From the NCBI RefSeq assembly GCF_022763245.1, contig NZ_JALEGV010000041.1, forward strand, positions 605,223 to 669,222: DNA of 64,000 bases. Reading direction: 5' to 3'. The notes under the pieces were generated by a model. The model saw nothing but the letters and a program-made list of their open reading frames with translations. It had not been told where the DNA came from and searched no databases. Origin of the DNA: Oricola sp. (lineage in GTDB: Bacteria > Pseudomonadota > Alphaproteobacteria > Rhizobiales > Rhizobiaceae). A program made the position numbers and the translations under genes. Below, piece by piece: positions 28,364 to 38,582 of the stretch (positions are counted from its first letter, which is position 1; the number at the start of each line of letters is the position of its first letter).

Positions 28364-28504
28364 GATGGCGCGCTCCGTTGCGGCGATCCGGCGTGGGGGA
28401 TCCAGCCGCGAAGAATGACGATGGTTCTCTTCTCGCAAGAAATATTCTGTTAACCCTAACGGTTGGTTAATGGGTTCGCCCTATCCGGGAAGAACGGAAA
28501 CGAC

Positions 28505-29905
28505 ATGGACAAGACGATGCTTGAAGACGTAATCGCGCCGGCCGGCCAGCGCCCGGGTGACGCGCGGCCGATCTGGCTGCAACCGGCAGATGGCGACGAG
28601 GCAGCCGCGCCCGCCAGCGATGTTGCCGCGCGGTGGATCGCACAGACCGGGTTCAAGGCCAGCGCCGGAGAGGTGCTGCTGGTCCCCGATGCGGCTGGCG
28701 GCGTCGTCGGCGCGGTGCTCGGGGTCGGCGATGGCGACGACCCGCTGGTCGCGGGCGCGCTCGGTCGCAAGCTGCCCGCCGGCGACTGGTATTTCGACGC
28801 GCCCGGCGATGCGGATCTGCGCCTCATGAGCCTCGGCTTCCTGTTCGGCGCCTATCGGTTCTCCCGTTATCGCAAGGCGCCCGAAGACATGCCGCGCCTC
28901 GTGCTCGACGCCTCGCTGGACCGTCACGAGGTCGAGGCGTTGGCGCGCGCGGTCTGGCTGGCCCGCGATCTCGTCAACACGCCGGCCAATGATTGCGGCC
29001 CCGAGGCGATCGAGGCTGCGGCGCGCGAGGTCGCCGCCGGCCGCAAGATGACGGTTAAGGTCATCAAGGGCGCGGATCTTCTGGTTCAGAACTTCCCGTT
29101 GATCCATGTGGTCGGCCAGGCGTCCGCATCCGCGCCGCGGCTGATCGACATGCGCTGGGGCAAGCGCGGTGCGCCGCGTCTGACGCTGGTCGGCAAGGGC
29201 GTCGCCTTCGACACCGGCGGCCTCGACATCAAGCCGCCTTCAGGCATGCGGAACATGAAGAAGGACATGGGCGGTGCGGCGAACGTGCTCGCGCTGGCCG
29301 GGCTGATCGTCGACATGAAGCTCAATGTGCGGCTGCGGGTGCTCATTCCGGCCGTGGAAAACGCCATTGCCGGCAACGCGTTCCGGCCGGGCGACATCTA
29401 TCCGAGCCGCAAGGGCCTGACCGTGGAGATCGGCAACACCGATGCGGAGGGACGCCTGATCCTGGCGGATGCGCTGGCGCTTGCCGACGAGGAGCAGCCT
29501 GACCTCCTGATCGACATGGCGACACTGACCGGGGCCGCCCGCGTTGCGCTCGGGCCGGACGTGCCGCCCTTCTATTCGACGGACGAGACCTTCGCCGACG
29601 CGCTGGCCTCCGCCTCGCTTCTGGAAAGTGATCCGCTTTGGCGCATGCCGCTCTGGGCGCCCTATGCGCGGGGCCTGTCCTCCCAGGTGGCCGATCTGTG
29701 CAACGTCACCACCGACGGCATGGCCGGTTCGGTGACGGCGGCATTGTTTCTGCAGCGTTTTGTCACCGAAGCGAAGAGCTGGGCGCATTTCGACATCTTC
29801 GCCTGGAACCCGTCCGCCAAACCGCATTCGCCGGTCGGCGGCGAGGCGCAGGGCATTCGCGCCATGCTGACCGCGCTGAAGCGACGCTACGGCACGGCGC
29901 CGTAA
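28505..29905 (+). CDS. M17 leucyl aminopeptidase
   Basis: This is a 466-residue cytosolic dizinc aminopeptidase (leucyl aminopeptidase/PepA family). The metal and catalytic residues are present in VGKGVAFDTGGLDIKPP (Lys and Asp), MKKDMGGAANV (Lys, Asp) and the family signature NTDAEGRLILADAL (Asp, Glu, Arg). The variable N-terminal domain is short and not typical PepA, so the DNA-binding function of E. coli PepA should not be assumed. The ATG at 28505 was chosen; a TTG 42 bp upstream is in frame. It is divergent from tadD. Confidence 0.92.
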   Translation: MDKTMLEDVIAPAGQRPGDARPIWLQPADGDEAAAPASDVAARWIAQTGFKASAGEVLLVPDAAGGVVGAVLGVGDGDDPLVAGALGRKLPAGDWYFDAPGDADLRLMSLGFLFGAYRFSRYRKAPEDMPRLVLDASLDRHEVEALARAVWLARDLVNTPANDCGPEAIEAAAREVAAGRKMTVKVIKGADLLVQNFPLIHVVGQASASAPRLIDMRWGKRGAPRLTLVGKGVAFDTGGLDIKPPSGMRNMKKDMGGAANVLALAGLIVDMKLNVRLRVLIPAVENAIAGNAFRPGDIYPSRKGLTVEIGNTDAEGRLILADALALADEEQPDLLIDMATLTGAARVALGPDVPPFYSTDETFADALASASLLESDPLWRMPLWAPYARGLSSQVADLCNVTTDGMAGSVTAALFLQRFVTEAKSWAHFDIFAWNPSAKPHSPVGGEAQGIRAMLTALKRRYGTAP

Positions 29906-29975
29906 TCGGAAAGCTTGCGCAATTCCGGGGTTTGCGCATATTGTGCCGGACCCGAAACGAAATGCGCAGGCTTAC

Positions 29976-30326
29976 ATGTCCGTTCGTTTGCGTCCAAGCC
30001 AGGCGCTGACATTGTGGCATCAGGTGGCGTTGTCGGAGATCCGTGACGACCAGCCGGACCTGACGCTCCGCCAGATGGCGATATTGCTGTCGATCTATCT
30101 GGAGCCGCCGCCGCATACGGTGCGCGGACTGGCCGCGAAATTGAATGTGACCAAACCCGTTATCACTCGCGCGCTCGACTCCATGGGGGCGCGCAAACTC
30201 GTCACCCGACATCGCGATCCGCGCGACAAACGCAATGTCGTGATTTCACGCACGGTCGAGGGCTCGCTCTATCTGGAACGGTTCGCCGACGTGATCATCG
30301 CTCAGGCGCGGGAACTGCCGTTGTGA
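29976..30326 (+). CDS. MarR-family transcriptional regulator
   Basis: This is a 116-residue winged-helix protein: TLRQMAILLSIYLEPPPHTVRGLAAKLNVTKPVITRALDSM forms the helix-turn-helix and RHRDPRDKRNVV the wing, as in MarR proteins. It lacks the long dimerisation helices, which is short for the family. It sits between the aminopeptidase and an NlpC/P60 hydrolase, with its stop overlapping the hydrolase GTG start by 4 bp, so the two are translated together. An upstream in-frame GTG (29943) would add 11 residues. Target genes and ligand are unknown. Confidence 0.85.
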   Translation: MSVRLRPSQALTLWHQVALSEIRDDQPDLTLRQMAILLSIYLEPPPHTVRGLAAKLNVTKPVITRALDSMGARKLVTRHRDPRDKRNVVISRTVEGSLYLERFADVIIAQARELPL

Positions 30327-31183
30327 GCCTTGACCGCCGCCTGAACGCCTTTCGCCCGGACCTCGCCGACGAAGCGCTTCAAGGTCGCGTCGAGGCGGAG
30401 CGTTTCGTTGCGGGCAGGCCGGCTGTCGTGACTGCGCCTGTCCTCGATCTCCGTCACGGCCCTGCACCGGATGCCGGCCTCGATACGCAGTTTCTGATGG
30501 GTGATCGCGTCCGTGTCTTCGAGACGGCCGAGGGCTGGGCCTGGCTGCAAGGCGAGCGTGACGGCTATGTCGGCTACGCCGCCGAAGCCGCCCTGTCGTT
30601 CGACGTGGCCGTCGAGCCCACCCATCTGGTCACCGCGCCGCGCAGTTTCCTTTTCCCGAGGCCCGAACTGAAATCGCCGCCCGTCGCCGCTCTCTCGATG
30701 GGATCGCTGGTCACCGTTGGCAGCGTGGAGGAGCACCGCGGCACGCCTTATGCCGTTCTGGGTGACGGCACCGCGTTGGCGGCCGCGCATGTGGCGCCGG
30801 TCAGTGCGGCTGACTATGACTTCGTAAGCGTTGCCGAACGCTTCCTCGAAACGCCCTATCTCTGGGGCGGGACCTCGGGCTTCGGCATCGACTGTTCCGG
30901 CCTGGTCCAGTTGTCCATCCGCATGACCGGAACGGATGTCCTGCGCGACACCGACATGCAGGAAGCGAGCATCGGAGAAGCTCTGCGGACCGACACCGAC
31001 TATTCAAGCCTGCAGCGCGGCGATCTCGTGTTCTGGAAAGGCCATGTCGGGATCATGGTCGACAGTGCCCGCCTGCTCCACGCCAACGGCTCGACAATGT
31101 CCGTGGCGCTCGAACCGCTTGATCTTGCCATCGCCCGAATCCAGCCGCATTACGGCCTGCCGACCTCGGTCAGGAGGCAATAG
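30323..31183 (+). CDS. NlpC/P60 family cell-wall hydrolase
   Basis: This is a 286-residue protein with two SH3-like regions (about 40-165) and a C-terminal NlpC/P60 domain (about 168-286). The catalytic Cys lies in FGIDCSGLVQ, the His in KGHVGIMVD and the third residue His in RLLHANG. The family cleaves gamma-D-glutamyl-diaminopimelate bonds in peptidoglycan peptides. There is no signal peptide, so a cytosolic role in recycling of murein peptides is more likely, which fits the aminopeptidase two genes upstream. It starts with GTG inside the MarR stop (GTGA). Confidence 0.9.
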   Translation: MSLDRRLNAFRPDLADEALQGRVEAERFVAGRPAVVTAPVLDLRHGPAPDAGLDTQFLMGDRVRVFETAEGWAWLQGERDGYVGYAAEAALSFDVAVEPTHLVTAPRSFLFPRPELKSPPVAALSMGSLVTVGSVEEHRGTPYAVLGDGTALAAAHVAPVSAADYDFVSVAERFLETPYLWGGTSGFGIDCSGLVQLSIRMTGTDVLRDTDMQEASIGEALRTDTDYSSLQRGDLVFWKGHVGIMVDSARLLHANGSTMSVALEPLDLAIARIQPHYGLPTSVRRQ

Positions 31184-31288
31184 GCGGTCACGCACATTCA
31201 CGTTGCCGTCAGGACCAGGTCTTCGGCCTTTCCGCGCGCCGGTCTCGGTGATAGCCCACGCCGACAATTCGCGGCGGAAGGCACGACC

Positions 31289-31774
31289 TTGTCAAAGAGC
31301 ATCACATCCGAAATCGCCTTCGTGCGGCTGACCGGGATCGATCGCGAGGAGATCATCGCGCACATGTCGGATCCGCGCGTCGCCGAACACATGCCGCTTC
31401 TGACCGGCGCCTGGGACCGGGCTGCCTGCGACGCCTTCATCGAGGCCAAGGAGGCATGTTGGCGTCGCGACGGCCTCGGCCACTGGGCCATTCTTTGCGA
31501 CGGTGCCTATGTCGGTTGGGGTGGTTTCCAGAAGGAAGGCGACGAGTGGGATTACGGCCTCGTCCTGAAGCGGGATTGCTTCGGGCTCGGCGGGTTGATC
31601 ACCCGCAAGGCGATCGCGTTCGCCCGCTCCGACGATCGCATCGCGTCCACGACCTTCCTCCTGCCGCCGTCGCGAAAGAACCTCGGCGCCCTTGAAAGGC
31701 TCGGCGCCCGTTTCGTCGGCGAGGTGGAGCATGCGGGCGAGGCGTTCCTCAAGTTCCGGCTCGATCTCGCCTGA
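31289..31774 (+). CDS. GNAT family N-acetyltransferase
   Basis: This is a 161-residue protein of the GNAT (RimJ/RimL-like) fold. FVRLTGIDREEIIAHMSDPRVAEHMPL resembles the RimJ-type start, the core strands are GHWAILCDGAYVGWGGF and DYGLVLKRDCFGLGGLITRKAIAFA, and the C-terminal NLGALERLGARFVGEVEH is the acetyl-CoA-site helix followed by the last strands. It starts with TTG behind GGCGGAAGG. The substrate is unknown. The 105 bp before it hold nothing recognisable. Confidence 0.75.
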   Translation: MSKSITSEIAFVRLTGIDREEIIAHMSDPRVAEHMPLLTGAWDRAACDAFIEAKEACWRRDGLGHWAILCDGAYVGWGGFQKEGDEWDYGLVLKRDCFGLGGLITRKAIAFARSDDRIASTTFLLPPSRKNLGALERLGARFVGEVEHAGEAFLKFRLDLA

Positions 31775-31793
31775 TCATCCCCGGCGGGACAGG

Positions 31794-32750
31794 TCAGTAG
31801 CCGGCTTCGCGATCGACCAGATTGGTCAGCGGCGCGCCTGCGTCATGCGCGTCCATCTGCGCGATCATCGGCGGTATCAGCGCTGCCGGAACCGAGGTCG
31901 CGGCCGCATGCGGGGTGATTGTGACGCCTGGATGCGTCCAGAGCGGGCTGTCGATGGGCAGGGGCTCGGTCTCGAACACGTCGAGCGAGGCCGCTCCCAA
32001 CCGCCGGTCCTCCAGCGCCGCGAGAATGTCGGCCTCGTTCTGCAACGCGCCACGCCCGGCATTGATCAGGATCGGCGCGCCGAGCGGCCCGCGTTTCTTC
32101 ATCCGGTCGAACATGGGAGCGGCGAGGATGCCGCGTGTCGCCGGCGTCAGCGGCAGCAGGCAGACGACGATGTCCGACTGGCCGAGAAACCGCGGGAGCC
32201 CGTCCTCGCCCGCAAAGGTTTCGACCCCTTGGTCCTGCTTCTGCGTCCGGCTCCAACCGACAACCCGGAAGCCGAGCATCCGCAATTTCGACGCCGCGTC
32301 GCGGCCGAGCGTCCCGTAGCCGAGAATGCCGACGGTCACCTCGCGTGCCGATGGCTGCATCAGGTCTTCGTGCCAGATGCGCTGCGCCTGCTGGCGGCGG
32401 TAGAGCGGACCCTTGCGGTGATGGTCGAGCACCTGCCAGACGACGAACTCGCTCATCCGCTCCGTCAGGTCGTCGGCGACCACCCGCACGATCGGCACAT
32501 TGGGCACGTCGCCTTCCGCGAAGATGTGATCGACGCCCGCGCCGATCGAGAACACCGCCTTCAGGTTTGGCAAGCCGTTCAGCACACCGGGCCGCTGCTT
32601 CCAGACGACGGCGTAGGTGATCGCCGGATCGCCGGGGCCGGACGGCTCTTCCACGACCGCGCGGTCGGGAGCCATCTTTTCCAGTTCCGAGCGCCAGATT
32701 CCGGGATCGAACCCGCTCACCGACAGGAGGATGTTGCCCTTTGACGCCAT
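31794..32750 (-). CDS. GhrA-type glyoxylate/hydroxypyruvate reductase
   Basis: This is a 318-residue D-2-hydroxyacid dehydrogenase of the GhrA subgroup. The nucleotide loop is GILGYGTLG, and the catalytic Arg, Glu and His are in NAGRGALQNE, FETEPLP and TPHAAATS. GhrA proteins reduce glyoxylate and hydroxypyruvate with NADPH. It lies 4 bp downstream of yejF on the same strand, the last gene of the peptide transporter operon, though a metabolic link to peptide uptake is not obvious. Confidence 0.88.
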   Translation of the reverse strand: MASKGNILLSVSGFDPGIWRSELEKMAPDRAVVEEPSGPGDPAITYAVVWKQRPGVLNGLPNLKAVFSIGAGVDHIFAEGDVPNVPIVRVVADDLTERMSEFVVWQVLDHHRKGPLYRRQQAQRIWHEDLMQPSAREVTVGILGYGTLGRDAASKLRMLGFRVVGWSRTQKQDQGVETFAGEDGLPRFLGQSDIVVCLLPLTPATRGILAAPMFDRMKKRGPLGAPILINAGRGALQNEADILAALEDRRLGAASLDVFETEPLPIDSPLWTHPGVTITPHAAATSVPAALIPPMIAQMDAHDAGAPLTNLVDREAGY

Positions 32751-32754
32751 GTTC

Positions 32755-34383
32755 CTACTCGCTGACCACGCCGGCCGGCGCCACTTCGATGTCGAAGGCG
32801 GCGGCCATCAGGGCCTTGGTGTAGTCGGTTTTCGGCGCGTCGAAAACATCTTCCGACCGGCCGGCCTCGACGACCTTGCCGTTGCGCATCACCATGACCT
32901 CATTGGCCAGTGCGCGCACCACCTTCAGGTCGTGGCTGATGAACAGATAGGCCAGATTGTGCCTGCGCTGCAGGTCGCGCAGCAGGTCGACCACCTGCGC
33001 CTGCACACTCATGTCGAGCGCCGATGTCGGTTCGTCGAGCATCACGAATCTCGGTTTCAGCACCATGGCGCGGGCGATCGCGACGCGTTGGCGCTGGCCA
33101 CCGGAGAATTCATGCGGATAGCGAAACCGCGTCGCCGGATCGAGACCGACCTCTTCCAGCGCCGCCACGACGCGGGCGTCGCGTTCGTCGCGCGAAAGGC
33201 CTTTCTCGTGGATGGTCAGTCCTTCTCCGACGATCTCGGCGATCGACATGCGCGGGCTGAGGCTGCCGAACGGGTCCTGGAAGACGATCTGGATCTCCTT
33301 GCGCAGCGGCCGCATCGCGTTGAACGACAGCGTGTCGATCGCAACGTCGCCGAACTTGATCCGGCCTTCGGACGAGATCATCCGCGTCAGCGCGAGACCG
33401 AGCGTCGTCTTGCCCGAACCGGATTCGCCGACGACACCGAGCGTCTGTCCCGCCCGCACTGTGACGTCGATCCCGTCGACGGCCTTCACGTTGTCGACGG
33501 TCTTGCGCAGCAGCCCCTTCCTGATCGGAAACCAGACCTTCACTTCATCGCCCTTCAGAACCTCCCTAGCGGTTTCGTCGAGCGGGATGGGCTGGCCCTT
33601 GGGTTCGGCGGCGAGCAGGTGCTTGGTGTAGTCGTGCTGCGGATCGGCGAAGATCTTCTCGGTCGGCCCGGCCTCCACGATCTTGCCCTTGGTCATCACG
33701 CACACGCGGTCGGCGATGCGTCGAACGATGCCGAGGTCATGCGTGATGAAGAGCATCGACATGCCTTCCTCGCGCTTCAGATCGTCGAGCAACTTCAGGA
33801 TCTGCGCTTGCACGGTCACGTCGAGCGCCGTTGTCGGCTCGTCGGCGATCAGCAGCTTCGGCCGGTTGGCGAGCGCCATGGCGATCATGACGCGCTGGCG
33901 CTGGCCGCCGGACAATTCATGCGGATAGGCTTTCAGCCGCTTCGCCGCATCGCGAATGCCGACCTGTTCGAGAAGGTCGAGCGTGCGTCCGGCAATGTCG
34001 GCGTCCGGCGCGCTGTGCAGCCGTAGCGTCTCGCCGATCTGCTTTTCCACCGTATGCAGCGGATTGAGCGAGGTCATCGGCTCCTGGAAGATCATCGAGA
34101 TCGCGTTGCCGCGCACCTTGCGCAACTCGTCCTCGCGTGCGGACAACAGGTCGCGATCCTGGAAGCGGATCTCGCCCGAGGGATGGCTCGCCGCCGGATA
34201 TTGCAGGAGCCTGAGGACCGAAAGCGCAGAGACCGATTTGCCGGACCCCGACTCCCCGACGAGCGCGACCGTTTCCCCGTCGCCGATGTCGAAGGAAATC
34301 CGATCGACGGCGAGCGTCCGTTCGCCGCCCTGGGTGAAGGCCACGGAGAGGTCGCGAACGCAGAGGAGAGGCGTCCCGGTCAT
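32755..34383 (-). CDS. yejF: peptide ABC transporter, fused ATP-binding protein YejF
   Basis: This is a 542-residue protein with two complete ABC ATPase domains in tandem, as in YejF. The first has Walker A GESGSGKS (about 43-50), LSGGQRQRV and Walker [13 protein letters not shown]. The second has GESGSGKT (about 322-329), FSGGQRQRV and [12 protein letters not shown]. It energises uptake of peptides (microcin C-like or murein peptides) with YejB and YejE. It overlaps yejE by 4 bp and precedes ghrA by 4 bp. Confidence 0.94.
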   Translation of the reverse strand: MTGTPLLCVRDLSVAFTQGGERTLAVDRISFDIGDGETVALVGESGSGKSVSALSVLRLLQYPAASHPSGEIRFQDRDLLSAREDELRKVRGNAISMIFQEPMTSLNPLHTVEKQIGETLRLHSAPDADIAGRTLDLLEQVGIRDAAKRLKAYPHELSGGQRQRVMIAMALANRPKLLIADEPTTALDVTVQAQILKLLDDLKREEGMSMLFITHDLGIVRRIADRVCVMTKGKIVEAGPTEKIFADPQHDYTKHLLAAEPKGQPIPLDETAREVLKGDEVKVWFPIRKGLLRKTVDNVKAVDGIDVTVRAGQTLGVVGESGSGKTTLGLALTRMISSEGRIKFGDVAIDTLSFNAMRPLRKEIQIVFQDPFGSLSPRMSIAEIVGEGLTIHEKGLSRDERDARVVAALEEVGLDPATRFRYPHEFSGGQRQRVAIARAMVLKPRFVMLDEPTSALDMSVQAQVVDLLRDLQRRHNLAYLFISHDLKVVRALANEVMVMRNGKVVEAGRSEDVFDAPKTDYTKALMAAAFDIEVAPAGVVSE

Positions 34384-35540
34384 GCGAATGTCTTGCGCGG
34401 GTCGAAGGCGTCGCGTGTCGCTTCGCCGATGAAGATGAGGAGCGACAGCATGATCGCGATGGAGAAGAAGCCGGCGAAGCCGAGCCAGGGCGCCTGCAGG
34501 TTGGATTTGCCCTGCAGGATCAGTTCACCGAGCGAGGCGGAGCCGGGCGGCAGGCCGAAGCCCAGGAAGTCGAGCGACGTCAGCGTCGTGATGGAACTGT
34601 TCAGGATGAAGGGCAGGAAGGTCAGTGTCGCCACCATCGCGTTGGGCAGCAGATGTCGGAACATGATCGTGCGGTTCGGGACGCCGAGTGCCCGGGCCGC
34701 GTTCACATATTCGAAATTGCGCGCGCGCAGGAACTCCGCCCGCACGATGCCGACGAAACTCACCCAAGAGAAGAGCAGCATGATGGTGAGCAGCACCCAG
34801 AAGCCCGGCGGGAGTATCGCGGCCATGATCAGCAGAATGTAGAGCTGCGGCAGGGAAGACCAGATCTCCACCATCCGCTGGCCGATCAGGTCCGTCCAAC
34901 CGCCGAAATAGCCCTGCACCGCGCCGAAGGTGACACCGACCACCGCCGAGAGGGCGGTGAGGATCAGGCCGAACAGCACCGAGATGCGGAAACCGTAGAT
35001 GAGTCGGGCGAGCACGTCGCGCGCCTGGTTGTCGGTTCCAAGCCAGTTGAAATTGCCGAAGGTGCAGTTCGGGTCGTTTGCGCCCTCCGCGTAACGCACG
35101 CACAACTCCTCGCGGCTATCGAACAGGAAGGCCGGCTTCGAGGGCGCGGCCGTCGGCACCTCCTTGTTGACCGTGCGATAGGAGAAGCGGATCGGCGGCC
35201 AGATCATCCAGCCATGCGCCTTGATCTCGTCCTGGATATAGGGGTCGGTATAGTCGATGCGCGGCAGGGCCAGAGGATCGTCGGGAAACAGGATCTTTTC
35301 CGAATAGGTTTTGACGATCGGCGTCAGATACTGACCCTTGTAGGAGATCAGTATCGGCTTGTCGTTGGCGATGACTTCGGCGAACAGCGAGGCCACGAAC
35401 AGGATGAGGAACATCCACATGGACCAGTAGCCGCGCCGGTTCGCCTTGAAATTCTGCCAGCGCCGCCGGTTGAGCGGCGACAGGAACGGACGCCGGGCGG
35501 AGGGGGGCGAAGCGTCCGAACGATGTGTCGACTGTTCCAT
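34380..35540 (-). CDS. yejE: peptide ABC transporter permease YejE
   Basis: This is a 386-residue inner-membrane permease. It has an N-terminal OppC_N segment (RRRWQNFKANRRGYWSMWMFLILFVASLFAEVI), a long periplasmic stretch, and a C-terminal core with the EAA-like loop (EFLRARNFEYVNAARALGVPNRTIMFRHLLPNA). The large periplasmic insert with two cysteines (about residues 60-190) is a YejE feature. The start at 35540 sits just after the yejB stop; an in-frame start 45 bp upstream lies inside yejB. It overlaps yejF by 4 bp. Confidence 0.93.
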   Translation of the reverse strand: MEQSTHRSDASPPSARRPFLSPLNRRRWQNFKANRRGYWSMWMFLILFVASLFAEVIANDKPILISYKGQYLTPIVKTYSEKILFPDDPLALPRIDYTDPYIQDEIKAHGWMIWPPIRFSYRTVNKEVPTAAPSKPAFLFDSREELCVRYAEGANDPNCTFGNFNWLGTDNQARDVLARLIYGFRISVLFGLILTALSAVVGVTFGAVQGYFGGWTDLIGQRMVEIWSSLPQLYILLIMAAILPPGFWVLLTIMLLFSWVSFVGIVRAEFLRARNFEYVNAARALGVPNRTIMFRHLLPNAMVATLTFLPFILNSSITTLTSLDFLGFGLPPGSASLGELILQGKSNLQAPWLGFAGFFSIAIMLSLLIFIGEATRDAFDPRKTFA

Positions 35541-35542
35541 CG

Positions 35543-36658
35543 TCACACGTCCCTGCGTTCGAAATCGATGCGCGGATCGATCCATGTGTAGATCAGGTCC
35601 GACAGAAGGCTGATCAGGAGCCCCATCAGCGAGAAGATGTAGAGCGTGGCGAAAACCACCGGATAGTCGCGCTCGACCACCGACTTGAAGCCCAGCAGCC
35701 CGAGCCCGTCGAGCGAGAAGATCTGCTCGATCAGCAGCGAGCCGGTGAAGAACGCCGAGATGAAGGCGCCCGGAAAGCCGGCGATGATGATCAGCATCGC
35801 GTTGCGGAACACGTGCCCGTAGAGCACCTGGCGTTCATTCACGCCCTTCGCCCGCGCGGTCACCACATATTGCTTGCGGATTTCGTCGAGGAAGGAGTTC
35901 TTGGTCAGGAGCGTGGAGACGGCGAAAGCTGACAGCACCATGGCGGTCAGCGGCAGTGCGAGGTGCCAGAAATAGTCGATGATTCGCATCGGCCAGGACA
36001 TGTCCGACCAATTCTCGGATGTCAGGCCGCGCAGCGGAAACCAGTCGAAGAAGGAGCCGCCGGCAAACAGCACCATCAGGAGGACCGCAAAAAGGAAGCC
36101 CGGGATCGCATAGGCGACGATGACGATGCCACTTGTCCAGATGTCGAACGGCGTCCCGTCATGCACCGCCTTTCGAATGCCGAGCGGAATCGAGATCCCG
36201 TAGGACAACAGCGTGATCCATAGCCCCAGAGAGATCGAGACGGGCATCTTCTCGATGATCAGGTCGATCACGGTGATGTGGCGGAAATAGCTCTCGCCGA
36301 AATCGAAGCGCAGATAGTTCCACAGCATCAGGCCGAAGCGTTCGAGCGGCGGCTTGTCGAAGCCGAACTGCTTTTCCAGTTTGGCGATGAATTCCGGATC
36401 GAGCCCCTGTGCGCCGCGGTACCTGGAATTGGTGCCGGCACCGCTCTCGATGCTGCTGCCCATGTCGTCGGCATTGCCGAAATCGCTGCCGCCGCCGGAG
36501 AACCGGTCGGTCGCGTCCCCGCCCTGGCCGGACAATTGCGCGATCACCTGCTCAACGGGGCCGCCCGGGGCGAACTGGATGACGGCGAACGAAATGGCCA
36601 TGATCCCGAGGATCGTCGGGATCATCAGGAGCAGTCGCCGCAGAATATAGGCGCCCAT
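35543..36658 (-). CDS. yejB: peptide ABC transporter permease YejB
   Basis: This is a 371-residue permease with the first helix at the N-terminus ([36 protein letters not shown]). A periplasmic section (about 40-120) and the permease core follow, with the EAA-type loop ([30 protein letters not shown]). The organisation matches YejB, partner of YejE. It follows the second binding protein by 34 bp and is followed by yejE after 2 bp. Confidence 0.93.
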   Translation of the reverse strand: MGAYILRRLLLMIPTILGIMAISFAVIQFAPGGPVEQVIAQLSGQGGDATDRFSGGGSDFGNADDMGSSIESGAGTNSRYRGAQGLDPEFIAKLEKQFGFDKPPLERFGLMLWNYLRFDFGESYFRHITVIDLIIEKMPVSISLGLWITLLSYGISIPLGIRKAVHDGTPFDIWTSGIVIVAYAIPGFLFAVLLMVLFAGGSFFDWFPLRGLTSENWSDMSWPMRIIDYFWHLALPLTAMVLSAFAVSTLLTKNSFLDEIRKQYVVTARAKGVNERQVLYGHVFRNAMLIIIAGFPGAFISAFFTGSLLIEQIFSLDGLGLLGFKSVVERDYPVVFATLYIFSLMGLLISLLSDLIYTWIDPRIDFERRDV

Positions 36659-36692
36659 CTAGGCGGCCTCCCCGCGGTGTTGATATCTCACG

Positions 36693-38582
36693 TCAAGCCT
36701 TTCCAAGCGCCTCTGCTTTCGCCCGGTCGAACCACCACAGCCGCTCCACCGGCCAGTCGTAGTCGGGCTTTGGCTCCTTGAAGCCGAACTTCTCCCAATA
36801 GGCGACACGGTGATTCGCCGATGTCCAATTTGGAATCCAGTCGCGCCTGAGACGCAAGACCCGGTCCAGCACGCGCATGGCGGTTTTATGTTCCTGGCGG
36901 GTGGTGGCGGCGCTGATCCGTGCGATGATCGCGTCGACGAGGGGATCGGCGACGCCGGGCAGGTTCGTCGATCCGTCCGTCACGGCCGCCTGCGAGCCAA
37001 ACACGTCGCGCAGACCGGAGGCCTGTGGGGTCGGGCTCCAAAGGATGCCGGCCATGGTGGCGTCGAAGTCGAAGGTCTTCACGCGCAATTCGTACTGGCT
37101 GGAATCCACGAAGCGCATGGTGGCGTCGATGCCGATGCCGTTGAGGGTCTCCACCCAGGGGCCGAAGATCCGTTCGAAGGCCTTGGAGTCGAACAGGAAC
37201 TCGAGCGCGAGCTGCTCGCCTGCCGCATTGACCATCCGCCCGCTCTTGTCATCGCCACGCCATCCGGCCTCCGCCAGAAGCCTGATCGCGCTGCGACGCC
37301 TTTGCGAATCTCGGCCCGAGCCGTTGCTCGGCGTTTCCCGCCAGGCCTCGCCCTCCACGCCTTCCGGCAGGTCGAATTGCGCAGACAGGTGGTCCATCAG
37401 CGCCAGTTCGTCCTCGCCCGGCAGGCCGGTCGCTTCGAAAGGCGAACCCGAAAACGTCGAGTGGCTCTTGTCGTAGAGCCCGTGGAACAAGCGTTCATTG
37501 GTCCATTCGAAATCGAAACACAGCGCGATCGCGTCACGGACCCGCCGGTCGCGAAACCGTTCGCGCCGCTGGTTCAGCGCCATCGCCTGCATGCGCGGCC
37601 GCAACTCGTTGTCGAAGAGCGCCTTGGCGACCTTGCCTTCCGTGATCGCCGGGAAATCATACTGCGTCGCCCAGAACAGCGAGACCGATTCCTCCCGCCA
37701 GTCGATCAGCCCTTTTTTGAGGGCCTCGAATGCCGCCTGCCGTTCGGCGAAGAAGTCGATGCGGATCGTCCGGAAATGGTCGAGCCCGCGCGCGGTGGCG
37801 AGATCCTTCCCCCAATAGTCGTCGACGCGTTCATATTCGACATAGAGGCCGGGGTCGAACGCGCCGAGCCTGTAGGGGCCCGAACCGAGCGGCGGTTCCA
37901 TTGTCGTCTCTTCGAAGTCGTGGACCTCGTGCCAGGCCTTGGACAGGACCGGCAACGTCGCGGCCGCCAGGATCGCCTGCGCGGACTGTGTCCCGTCGAA
38001 GACCAGCGTCACGGTCAACTCGTCCTCGACGATCGCGTCTGCCAGCACGGTCAGGTTCACCGCGAGCTTGGGATTGCCCTTTTCCTTCAGCGTCAGCATC
38101 GAAAAGGCGACGTCGGCGGCGGTTAACGGCGTTCCGTCATGCCAGCGCGCCGTCGGTCGCAGGGCGAAGGTGAAGCGGTTGCGATCCTCCGAGACGACGA
38201 CGCTCTCGGCGAGATGGCAATAGGCGGCGTCCGGCTCGTCGAGGCCGTCGACCATAAGGCTGTCGAAGCACAGTTCCATGCGCGGTGGCGCGTCGCCTGC
38301 GAGCACGAAGCTGTTGAGCGTGTTGAAGGTGTTCGGATTCTGGTTCGATATCCAGGTGGATGGCTGGAACCGGAACGTGCCACCCGCCGGCGCGTCCGGC
38401 GAGGCGTAGCCGAAATGCGTGAAACCGCGCGGATATTTCAGGTCGCCGAAGGCCGACAGGCCGTGCAGTGGCTCACCGCTCGGGTTTTCGGCGCGCGCCA
38501 GTGCAGGGAAGGCGGCGCTGGCGGTGACACCGCCGGCAAGGGCGAGAAAATGTCGGCGGTCGATCGGCGGGCAACCCGTCAA
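36693..38582 (-). CDS. peptide ABC transporter solute-binding protein (YejA-like), Tat exported
   Basis: This is a 629-residue family 5 extracellular solute-binding protein. The N-terminus has a twin-arginine signal (DRRHFLALAGGVTASAAFPALARA), so it is exported folded. Family motifs include YASPDAPAGGTFR, RWHDGTPLTAADVAFSM and MEPPLGSGPYR. No ATG is available at the right place. The TTG at 38580-38582 overlaps the stop of the preceding binding-protein gene (TTGA) and gives a complete Tat signal, so coupled translation from TTG is likely. The same frame stays open far upstream because it runs through the neighbouring gene out of phase. It is followed by yejB. Confidence 0.9.
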   Translation of the reverse strand: MTGCPPIDRRHFLALAGGVTASAAFPALARAENPSGEPLHGLSAFGDLKYPRGFTHFGYASPDAPAGGTFRFQPSTWISNQNPNTFNTLNSFVLAGDAPPRMELCFDSLMVDGLDEPDAAYCHLAESVVVSEDRNRFTFALRPTARWHDGTPLTAADVAFSMLTLKEKGNPKLAVNLTVLADAIVEDELTVTLVFDGTQSAQAILAAATLPVLSKAWHEVHDFEETTMEPPLGSGPYRLGAFDPGLYVEYERVDDYWGKDLATARGLDHFRTIRIDFFAERQAAFEALKKGLIDWREESVSLFWATQYDFPAITEGKVAKALFDNELRPRMQAMALNQRRERFRDRRVRDAIALCFDFEWTNERLFHGLYDKSHSTFSGSPFEATGLPGEDELALMDHLSAQFDLPEGVEGEAWRETPSNGSGRDSQRRRSAIRLLAEAGWRGDDKSGRMVNAAGEQLALEFLFDSKAFERIFGPWVETLNGIGIDATMRFVDSSQYELRVKTFDFDATMAGILWSPTPQASGLRDVFGSQAAVTDGSTNLPGVADPLVDAIIARISAATTRQEHKTAMRVLDRVLRLRRDWIPNWTSANHRVAYWEKFGFKEPKPDYDWPVERLWWFDRAKAEALGKA

